NCBI GenBank assembly: GCA_030430845.1
Contig: JAUIKE010000089.1
Span: 1-33,876, forward strand
DNA from: Bacteroidia bacterium
GTDB taxonomy: Bacteria > Bacteroidota > Bacteroidia > Chitinophagales > Saprospiraceae
Reading direction: 5' to 3'
DNA length: 33,876 bases
Below the pieces are notes generated by a model. That model made no database searches and was not told where the DNA came from. It saw only the letters and a list, made by a program, of their open reading frames with translations. Made by a program: the position numbers and the translations under genes. Shown in pieces: positions 7,227-13,645 of the stretch (positions within the stretch are counted from its first letter, which is position 1; the number at the start of each line of letters is the position of its first letter).

Positions 7227-8506
7227 TTTTTAGGAGCCTTTCCAATCCGGAAATCATATAAGCCACTTTTGTCAATTACGATATCAAACTCCCTTTTGAT
7301 TTCTTCGGCTCCTTCTACCTGCCATTCATCTAACTTATCCATCCAGTTCTCTTCCAGAATGATAGAGCCGGTCAAATCTACTCCCTCCAGATTGGCCTGA
7401 CTCATATTAATACCGATAAGGTTAGTTACTCTCATTTTAGCATTTTTCAATTGAGCGTTACTAAGATTGGCATTTCGCAAGTTGGTCCACGTTAAGTCTG
7501 ATTCCATGAGTTTAGCTCCATTTAAAAAGGCTCCACTTAGATTGGTCCAGGTCGTAGTGGTGTTATTTAGGTTCGCCCTGGTCAATTTGGCTGATCTGAA
7601 TTTGGCACCATTGAGAACAGCTCCGCTCATATCGGATGCTATTAAATTGGCCCAATCAAAAACGGCATTCTGTAAATCTGCCTTGCTTAAATTGGCCTTT
7701 TCCAAATCACTCCCCCATAAATCTGCCTTTCTTAGGTCCGCCTGGCTCAGGTCAATGTCTTTTAAAACGGCATTTCTTAAGTTGGCTTCTCTTAGATCGG
7801 CCCCGCTTAGGTCTATTCCGCTTAAATCGACTCCTTCCAGATCGGCTCCCAGGAAAGAAGTCCGGCTTTTTATTTTATGGAAGGAACTGGAGTCCAGCTT
7901 GAGAGAAGAAAACAGTACGAGCAACTGCCCTCTTTCAGGACTCAACTTTTTATTGTTTAGGCTATCTCCTTTCATGTATTGGTAAGGCTGGAAAGAATAG
8001 TTCAGAGCCACTATTCTGTCGATTGTTTCATCACTTAGGGTTCTTCCGGGGCTTTCCTTTAGTTCTTCATCAATCCGATCGAATAAATTGTCCATCAGAA
8101 CATTTACATTACTGTGTCTGCTGCTTTCCAGCAAGAGTAATTGCTGGGTGATTTTTTCATTTTGGAGCCGGAATTGCTCCTCATTCAATCGATTTTGTCT
8201 GAAAATGAGCATTCCAATGGCCAAAACCCCCAGAATAATAAAGGTAGAGGCCATTCCAGAAAGCAAAGAATGAGTCTTAACGGCCTGTTCGGCTTTAGGG
8301 TTTTTGCTGATAAGCCTTAATAGCATGGCGTTTTTATTCCACATGAACAGAAGCAGCAGGCTTATCAAAACCAAGGCCAGGCAGGAGGTGAATCCCAGCA
8401 GAAAAGAAAAGTTTTGCTCAATGTACGGAAAGCGAAGGAATCCCAAAGTCCATCCCAGCAGGCTTCCAAGAATAATTCCAACGACCAGGTTTTTTATTCC
8501 TTTCAT
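7223..8506 (-). CDS. Membrane-anchored pentapeptide-repeat protein
   Basis: A protein of 427 residues from the ATG at 8506. A TTG at 8548 would add 14 residues, but the ATG places a Lys-containing start right before the first membrane span and is preferred. Three hydrophobic segments occupy roughly residues 5-25, 35-60 and 85-105. A coiled, charged linker follows. From about residue 215 to 385 there are over 30 pentapeptide units of the A(D/N)LxxA type, for example LSGADLREANLRNAVL, which fold as a quadrilateral beta-helix. The C-terminal tail is non-repetitive. Function is unknown; repeats of this kind usually make protein contacts. The gene converges on the GH28-linked lipoprotein, with a 3-base overlap of the two stop regions. 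Confidence 0.9.
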   Translation of the reverse strand: MKGIKNLVVGIILGSLLGWTLGFLRFPYIEQNFSFLLGFTSCLALVLISLLLLFMWNKNAMLLRLISKNPKAEQAVKTHSLLSGMASTFIILGVLAIGMLIFRQNRLNEEQFRLQNEKITQQLLLLESSRHSNVNVLMDNLFDRIDEELKESPGRTLSDETIDRIVALNYSFQPYQYMKGDSLNNKKLSPERGQLLVLFSSLKLDSSSFHKIKSRTSFLGADLEGVDLSGIDLSGADLREANLRNAVLKDIDLSQADLRKADLWGSDLEKANLSKADLQNAVFDWANLIASDMSGAVLNGAKFRSAKLTRANLNNTTTTWTNLSGAFLNGAKLMESDLTWTNLRNANLSNAQLKNAKMRVTNLIGINMSQANLEGVDLTGSIILEENWMDKLDEWQVEGAEEIKREFDIVIDKSGLYDFRIGKAPKN

Positions 8507-8650
8507 GTCGAAATTTAGCTTTTTTAGGACATTATTTAAAGGAGCCAACTCACTACTTTTTTGCTCTTTTATTAGAAAACCTAAATATAAGTCCTCCTAT
8601 GCTTTTTTAGGCAACTTGTAAGGGCTTGACATTCAGTTTTTTATATTTTG

Positions 8651-8678
8651 TTGCTCATTACTCGTTGCTCGTTACTCG
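8651..8678. repeat. Tandem 14-mer repeat (repeat copy B)
   Basis: TTGCTCATTACTCG (8651-8664) is followed directly by TTGCTCGTTACTCG (8665-8678), 13 of 14 bases identical. The segment 8663-8679 matches 14 of 17 bases of the inverted repeat at 4634-4650. Confidence 0.6.
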
Positions 8679-8813
8679 TGTTTAAACGGACAACTAATTG
8701 AGAACCAAGGTTTGGTTGAAAAGCCTATTTCTTAAACTCTTTTTTTAAAAATGGGGAATGAGTCATGCGAGTCTGGTCTTGGTAAAATACGGCAGTGGGC
8801 CCCTTCCAGCGAC

Positions 8814-8842
8814 TTGATCCTAGTATTTTAGTTCTTATCTTG
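8814..8842 (+). promoter_or_regulatory. Candidate Bacteroidota promoter for the DUF1330 gene
   Basis: A TTG (8814-8816) lies 19 bases before TATCTTG (8836-8842), close to the Bacteroidota TTTG-N19-TAnnTTTG layout though imperfect in the -7 box. The start codon follows 17 bases later. Confidence 0.3.
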
Positions 8843-8859
8843 CCAAATAAAAAACAACC

Positions 8860-9291
8860 ATGGCAAACACTAATTACATCCATCCAACGCAAGAAAGTGG
8901 CAGAGCTTTTTATCAGCAATTCCATGAAAAAGGAGAGGTGGTTATGTTGAATTTGTTGCGATTTAAAAAAAAAGCTGATTATACCGGCCTGGAAAATATC
9001 CAACCTGAAGGAGACCTAACCGGTAAAGATGCCTACAACCTATACATGAAACTCGTGAATCCCATTATAGAAAAAGTAGGAAGTAAGGTCTTGTTTTTTG
9101 GAGAATGTACCTCTTTCCTGATCGGCCCTGAAAGCGAAAAATGGGACCGGATGCTACTCGTTCAACATAAATCAGCGGCAGATTTTATCGCTTTTGCTCA
9201 GAATGAGGAGTACCTGAAACATGCCGGGCACCGAACGGCCGCTCTAGAAGATTCAAGGCTTCTTCCAATTATTCAAAAAACAGTAAGATGA
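8860..9291 (+). CDS. DUF1330 domain protein
   Basis: A 143-residue protein with the DUF1330 ferredoxin-like (dimeric alpha/beta barrel) pattern: a strand with VVMLNLLRFKKKADY near residues 28-42, the helix DAYNLYMKLVNPIIEKVG, the strand KVLFFGECT, and the C-terminal WDRMLLVQHKSAADFIAFAQN. The last segment is the typical end of this small cytoplasmic family, which has no settled function. The stop overlaps the start of the next gene in an ATGA arrangement, so the two are co-translated. Confidence 0.88.
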   Translation: MANTNYIHPTQESGRAFYQQFHEKGEVVMLNLLRFKKKADYTGLENIQPEGDLTGKDAYNLYMKLVNPIIEKVGSKVLFFGECTSFLIGPESEKWDRMLLVQHKSAADFIAFAQNEEYLKHAGHRTAALEDSRLLPIIQKTVR

Positions 9292-9719
9292 AAAACATAT
9301 ATCCCTCTCTTTTTCTCATTTCAATCCTGATTCTATCCTGCAAAAATCAATCTAGGCAGGATTCTAATTCCAGAGAACTTAATTGCATCGAAGCCATTAT
9401 TCAAAAGGACAACGGACTGGGACAAACCCGAAACCTTGCCTGTAAAAGACAATCTCTTAGTAAAACCATTCAAGAGTACATCTCCGCTTTAGAAAAGCTA
9501 GACTTTCAGGATTGCCCGGATGACTTTACTACTGCCTTTCAATTACATCTCAAGGCCTGGGAAGCCATCCTTCCTCTTACAGATGAACATCCTGAAATGA
9601 GAGGTGAAATGCATCAGCTTTTTAACATCCTTGGCGATCGGGAAAATGGCGAAGTATTTAAGGCAAAAGTCAATGATATCTGGACTACCTGGTCAGAAGT
9701 TGAAAAAGCCATGGAATAA
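9288..9719 (+). CDS. Small lipoprotein, unknown function
   Basis: A 143-residue protein with a clear lipoprotein signal: MKNIYPSLFLISILILSC, with the lipobox ILSC placing the lipidated Cys at residue 18. The mature part is helical and acidic, with Cys residues near 33, 52 and 70 that could form disulfides in the periplasm. A helix-rich C-terminal half (FQLHLKAWEAILPLTDEHPE onward) follows. I do not recognise a named family. It overlaps the DUF1330 gene by four bases, implying a shared transcript. Confidence 0.75.
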   Translation: MKNIYPSLFLISILILSCKNQSRQDSNSRELNCIEAIIQKDNGLGQTRNLACKRQSLSKTIQEYISALEKLDFQDCPDDFTTAFQLHLKAWEAILPLTDEHPEMRGEMHQLFNILGDRENGEVFKAKVNDIWTTWSEVEKAME

Positions 9720-9766
9720 AAAACTCACCCAAAGTGTAAGGAATGTTTCTTTCAGCTTACTAATAG

Positions 9767-10281
9767 AGAAACAAATTCAATCAAAAGAAAGGTATATATC
9801 CGGCCGCCATTCTCATCTCAGGAAGTGGCCCCCAAACGCGTGAAGAGGAGTTTATGACACATAAACCCTTCTTGGTCCTGGCAGATCATCTGACCCGACA
9901 AGGGATCGCCGTTCTGCGATATGACGACCGGGGCTTCGGTGAATCCACCGGAGATCGCAACAGCGCTACTTCTCTGGATTTTGCCGAAGATGTTAGGGCT
10001 GCTATCGCCTATCTCAAGACTCGGCCTGAAATTGACCCCCGCAAAATTGGCTTGATCGCCCCTATTATTGCCGCCGATTCAGAAGATGTGAGTTTTATGG
10101 TCATGCTGGCCGGACCTGGGTGAGTGGAAAAGAAATTTCTTTGCAACAAGTAGAGGCCATCGGCAAACTGCAGGGCTTGCCGGAGGAAGTATTAGCTGGT
10201 GAAAAAGCAATGACTGTTGGTGTCGTCGAAATAGTGGAAAAATATTATGGCAGTGAAAATCAGCGTCCCCCAAGAATCTAA
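9767..10281 (+). pseudogene. Decayed alpha/beta hydrolase (nucleophile loop deleted, frameshifted)
   Basis: The segment encodes the core of a secreted alpha/beta hydrolase. It runs from YPAAILISGSGPQTREEEF through the oxyanion region and AVLRYDDRGFGEST to KIGLIAPIIAA and MVMLAGPG. The front is missing: an in-frame stop lies at 9764-9766 and there is no signal peptide or N-terminal domain. In this family KIGLI is normally followed by GHSEGGLIAP, which carries the catalytic Ser. Here KIGLI joins directly to APII, so the nucleophile elbow is gone. After AGPG (stop at 10121) the homology continues in another frame as SGKEISLQQVEAIGKLQGLPEEV up to 10281, showing a frameshift, and the back of the protein is lost. 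An ATG at 9854 opens only a fragment. Confidence 0.85.
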
Positions 10282-10334
10282 AATGTTAGAAGCATCGCTT
10301 ATGATAAAAAATACCTATTTTTTCCAAAAAAAAG

Positions 10335-11837
10335 ATGGCCCTACGTCTGTTCAAAATCCTAATCGCATTAACTGCAATAATATTCTTAAGTTCCTGTAAC
10401 CAACAAAGCAATCCCTCATCAGACATCCCTCCCAATGAGGTCGTCCCCACTCCCAGTCAGGTGACCTACCAGCAAATGGAATTGATCGGCTTTATCCATT
10501 TTACCATCAATACCTTCACCGACAAGGAATGGGGGTATGGAGATGAGTCACCCCAACTTTTTAACCCTACTCAATTGAACGTCGAGCAATGGGTGACCAC
10601 CGCCAAAGCAGCCGGGATGAAACAGCTAATCCTTACTGCCAAGCATCACGATGGTTTTTGCTTATGGCCCAGCCAGTATACCGAACACAGTGTGAAGAAT
10701 AGTCCCTACAAGAATGGCGAGGGAGATGTGGTCAGGGAGTTTGTGGATGCTTGTCGAAAGCACGGACTGAAAGTGGGGCTTTACCTGTCGCCCTGGGATC
10801 GCAACCACCCCGATTATGGCCGCCCGGCCTATATTACCTATTATCGCAATCAGTTGGAAGAAATACTGACGCAATACGGCGAGATCAATGAGGTCTGGTT
10901 TGACGGCGCTCAGGGTGGAGATGGCTATTATGGTGGTGCTAATGAAGTGCGGACCATAGACCGCAAAACCTATTACGATTGGCCGACTACCATCCAGCTA
11001 GTCAAAAACTGGCAACCCGATATCAAAATCTTCTCCGATGCCGGACCCGACGTCCACTGGATCGGCAATGAAAGTGGCTTTGCCGGAGAGACCTTCTGGT
11101 CGACCATTCAGGGGGATAGCCTGGTCATCGGCGCTTCCGATCAGCAATACCTCAATACCGGAGATCCGAAAGGGGGAGACTGGATCGTGGGGCAATGCGA
11201 CGTCTCCATCCGGCCCGGCTGGTTCTATCACGAGTCGCAGGATAGTCTGGTAAAGAGTCCTCAAGAGTTGATGGACATTTATTATAAATCAGTAGGCCGC
11301 AATGCGATGCTGCTGCTCAACTTGCCTCCTGACCAGAGAGGGTTGATTCATGAAAAGGATGTTGAATCCTTATTAGCTTTTAAACAAATGCTCGACGAAA
11401 CCTTTGATGAAAACCTGCTCACAGGAGCAAGTTGTTCGGCTGATCCCACATCCTCCAACTCAGTTTTCTCTGCCGAAAAAGCTATAGATAAGGATCTTCA
11501 AACATATTGGGCCGCAAAAGATTCTTCCTTACCGGTCAGTTTGACGATTGACCTAGGGGAAGAAAAGACCTTCGACCGGCTCCTGCTGCAAGAGCCCATC
11601 CGGCTGGGGCAGCGGGTGAGTCAATTTAAGGTATGGGTAGAGCAGGGAGGTAGTTGGAAAGTGTTGACCGAAGGTACGACCATCGGATATAAACGAGTAC
11701 TGAGGCCCCAGGCCGTTACCGCTTCAAAAATAAAAGTTGAAATAAACGCAGCAAATAATCGGCCGGCCTTGTCAAATATTGCTATGTTTAAGGCCTCTGA
11801 AAAAGAAAAAAAACAAACTAATGTACGGACCCGATAA
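10335..11837 (+). CDS. GH29 alpha-L-fucosidase lipoprotein with C-terminal F5/8-type C (CBM32-like) domain
   Basis: A 500-residue protein that removes alpha-L-fucose from glycans. Residues 1-20 form a lipoprotein signal ending FLSSC (Cys21), so it is anchored in the envelope. The GH29 barrel spans about residues 35-345, with the family signatures LTAKHHDGFCLWPS and GLKVGLYLSPWDR. The catalytic nucleophile lies in EVWFDG (Asp190). Residues about 360-490 are an F5/8-type C beta-sandwich (DLQTYWAAKDSS, SLTIDLGEEKTFDRLLLQE), a carbohydrate-binding module often attached to fucosidases. The length fits this two-domain architecture. Its end overlaps the next gene by 17 bases. The fucosylated target may be algal or plant polysaccharide, which is an inference. 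Confidence 0.95.
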   Translation: MALRLFKILIALTAIIFLSSCNQQSNPSSDIPPNEVVPTPSQVTYQQMELIGFIHFTINTFTDKEWGYGDESPQLFNPTQLNVEQWVTTAKAAGMKQLILTAKHHDGFCLWPSQYTEHSVKNSPYKNGEGDVVREFVDACRKHGLKVGLYLSPWDRNHPDYGRPAYITYYRNQLEEILTQYGEINEVWFDGAQGGDGYYGGANEVRTIDRKTYYDWPTTIQLVKNWQPDIKIFSDAGPDVHWIGNESGFAGETFWSTIQGDSLVIGASDQQYLNTGDPKGGDWIVGQCDVSIRPGWFYHESQDSLVKSPQELMDIYYKSVGRNAMLLLNLPPDQRGLIHEKDVESLLAFKQMLDETFDENLLTGASCSADPTSSNSVFSAEKAIDKDLQTYWAAKDSSLPVSLTIDLGEEKTFDRLLLQEPIRLGQRVSQFKVWVEQGGSWKVLTEGTTIGYKRVLRPQAVTASKIKVEINAANNRPALSNIAMFKASEKEKKQTNVRTR

Positions 11838-12438
11838 GGATACCAAATTTCCCCTGGCGCATTATGATCGCCTTTGTTTTTTGAAAAATGTTGTCAAGAA
11901 CCCGAACATCATTGTAGGCGATTATACCTATTACGATGATTTCGAAGATGTAGCAAATTTTGAGAAAAACGTTAAATACCATTTCGACTTTGTCGGTGAT
12001 AAACTGATCATTGGCAAGTTTTGCATGATTGCTTCAGATGTCACCTTCATTATGAATGGAGCTAATCATTTATCCAAATCGATCACTTCCTATCCCTTTG
12101 CCATTTTCGGCAACGGCTGGGAGCATGCGATGGAAGGAAAATCTTATCCTCACAAAGGCGATACCATCATCGGCAATGATGTATGGATTGGCTACAAGTC
12201 CACCATCATGCCAGGGGTAACAGTGGGCGACGGTGCCATTATTGCCACCCAATCGGTTGTTGTGAAGGACGTAGCTCCTTATTCCATTGTAGGAGGAAAT
12301 CCTGCAAAAGAGATTGGAAAACGTTTTTCTGAGAAAGAAATAGAAAAACTGCTGGCACTCAAATGGTGGGATTGGCCCATCGAAAAAATTACGGCCAATG
12401 TGGATAAATTGACAGGAAATCAAATAGAACTTTTATAA
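11821..12438 (+). CDS. Vat-type hexapeptide-repeat acetyltransferase (xenobiotic/streptogramin A O-acetyltransferase family)
   Basis: A 205-residue left-handed beta-helix acetyltransferase starting at the ATG at 11821 (MYGPDKDTKFPL), the exact start style of Vat proteins. Diagnostic segments are IIVGDYTYYDD, KLIIGKFCMIASDVTFIMNGANH (with the conserved catalytic His), YPFAIFGNGWE, GDTIIGNDVWIG and the closing WWDWPIEKI. Vat enzymes inactivate streptogramin A by acetyl-CoA-dependent O-acetylation. Many chromosomal homologues have unknown natural substrates, so resistance is not claimed. It overlaps the fucosidase gene by 17 bases, and its last codons lie inside a 52-bp palindrome shared with the convergent oxidase gene. 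Confidence 0.9.
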   Translation: MYGPDKDTKFPLAHYDRLCFLKNVVKNPNIIVGDYTYYDDFEDVANFEKNVKYHFDFVGDKLIIGKFCMIASDVTFIMNGANHLSKSITSYPFAIFGNGWEHAMEGKSYPHKGDTIIGNDVWIGYKSTIMPGVTVGDGAIIATQSVVVKDVAPYSIVGGNPAKEIGKRFSEKEIEKLLALKWWDWPIEKITANVDKLTGNQIELL

Positions 12439-12477
12439 GAGAGGCGGCCAATTGGCCGCCTCTCTTATAAAAGTTCT
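12426..12477. terminator. 52-bp perfect palindrome: bidirectional terminator encoding both gene ends
   Basis: The stretch is perfectly self-complementary about the centre 12451/12452, with 26-base arms and a GC-rich core (GGCGGCC/GGCCGCC). It contains the last three codons and stop of the Vat gene (GAA CTT TTA TAA) and, on the other strand, the identical last three codons and stop of the FMN oxidase gene. The whole 26-base intergenic gap lies inside it. Each strand forms a strong hairpin whose 3' arm contains a TTTTAT-type run, so it can end transcription from both sides. Confidence 0.85.
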
Positions 12478-13625
12478 GCACTCCTCAACTCCTTCAAATT
12501 CCTTACTCCCAGCTGAACCATATTATTTTTTAAGTCATCCAGGAAAATAGCCGTAGTATGATCGCCCCCGTACTTGCCAAGGGCAGCGACACCATACAGA
12601 AAGGGGCGCCCGGCAAAAACAAAATCTGCTCCCAGGTACAAGGCCCGCATAATATCCAGACCAGTGCGAATACCGCTATCAAAGATAAGCGGCACTTTTC
12701 CGGCTACTGCCTGAACGATGGCCGGCAGAGCTTCCAGCGCAGCCGGTGCTCCATTGAATTGCCTGCCGCCGTGATTGGATACGATGATGCCGTCCAGGCC
12801 GACCTCGACTGCTTTAAGCGCATCTGAGGGATGTAACACTCCTTTTAGCACAACAGGGCCCTCCCAGCTGTCTTTCAATTCCTTACAATAATCCCAATCT
12901 AAAGTTCCGCCCAGCCGATTGCCCACAAAGCCACTTACAAATTTGATGTCATTGTTATTCGTATAATGTTCTACTGTCCGCAATCGAGGTATACCATTCC
13001 TTAGAGTAAATAAAGTCCAGGCTGGGTGAGTAATCCCTTCCCAGATCATCTTGGGTGTGATCCTGGGAGGCATGGTCATGCCGGCCCGCTTGGTACGTTC
13101 TCGTCGGCTGGCCATCGGTACATCGGCGGTTACTACCAATGTATGAAAACCTGCTTTTTGGGCTCTTTCGAGGAGAGAGTCTCGAATGGCCGTATCGCGA
13201 GGAGGGTACAACTGAAACCAGCCCATATCTCCAACTTCCCGGCCTACAGTTTCGGGCGTTTCAGTAGCTACCGTGCTCAGGCAAAAGGGAATCTTTAATC
13301 GATTGGCCGTGGCAGCCAGATAATGCTCTGCCCTCGGCCACATCAAACCGGTGAGCCCGACTGGCGCTATTCCAATAGGGGCGAGGTACTTTCTACCGAA
13401 AAGAGTAGTTTCTGTGTCAGCTACCAATGGTCCCTTACAAAACCTGGGCAGGAACGTGATTTTTTGAAATGCTTCTCGGTTCCTGGAAAGCAAGTCTTCA
13501 TCCCCCGTCCCGGAGGCGAGATATTCCCAGGCGACCCGCGGAATTCTTTTTTTGGCTTTTCTGGCCAGGTCTTCAATGGCGGGGTAATTATTGGAAAATT
13601 TGGTTTTTTTTTGTTCGTATGACAT
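12465..13625 (-). CDS. FMN-dependent alpha-hydroxy acid oxidase/dehydrogenase (LldD/glycolate oxidase family)
   Basis: A 386-residue FMN-binding TIM-barrel enzyme that oxidises 2-hydroxy acids such as L-lactate or glycolate to 2-oxo acids. Visible family residues are the substrate-pocket Tyr in AWEYLASGTGDEDLL (Tyr35), FQLYPPRD and VVTADVP (FMN site), Lys261 in VVLKGV, and the catalytic His285 with Arg288 in SNHGGRQ. The phosphate-binding FDSGIRTGLDIMRAL (315-329) is also present. There is no signal peptide, so it acts in the cytoplasm. It lies 20 bases downstream of the EutB-EutC gene on the same strand and is probably its operon partner. Whether the electron acceptor is oxygen or a quinone cannot be seen. 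Confidence 0.93.
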   Translation of the reverse strand: MSYEQKKTKFSNNYPAIEDLARKAKKRIPRVAWEYLASGTGDEDLLSRNREAFQKITFLPRFCKGPLVADTETTLFGRKYLAPIGIAPVGLTGLMWPRAEHYLAATANRLKIPFCLSTVATETPETVGREVGDMGWFQLYPPRDTAIRDSLLERAQKAGFHTLVVTADVPMASRRERTKRAGMTMPPRITPKMIWEGITHPAWTLFTLRNGIPRLRTVEHYTNNNDIKFVSGFVGNRLGGTLDWDYCKELKDSWEGPVVLKGVLHPSDALKAVEVGLDGIIVSNHGGRQFNGAPAALEALPAIVQAVAGKVPLIFDSGIRTGLDIMRALYLGADFVFAGRPFLYGVAALGKYGGDHTTAIFLDDLKNNMVQLGVRNLKELRSAELL

Positions 13626-13645
13626 GTTAAAGAATTATATTCCTA

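Larger units (their letters stand above)
8507..8859. other. 353-base non-coding gap with tandem repeat and candidate promoter
   Basis: This region between divergent genes carries no convincing ORF. It contains a tandem 14-mer repeat (8651-8678) and, near its right end, a candidate Bacteroidota-type promoter for the DUF1330 gene (8814-8842). Both are listed separately. The rest is AT-rich and shows nothing else. Confidence 0.5.

Noticed and set aside
7467..7985. A 172-residue plus-strand ORF across the pentapeptide-repeat region
   Set aside because: It is the antisense shadow of the regular A(D/N)LxxA repeats, whose codon periodicity keeps the opposite strand open. Its composition is low-complexity and it has no family pattern.
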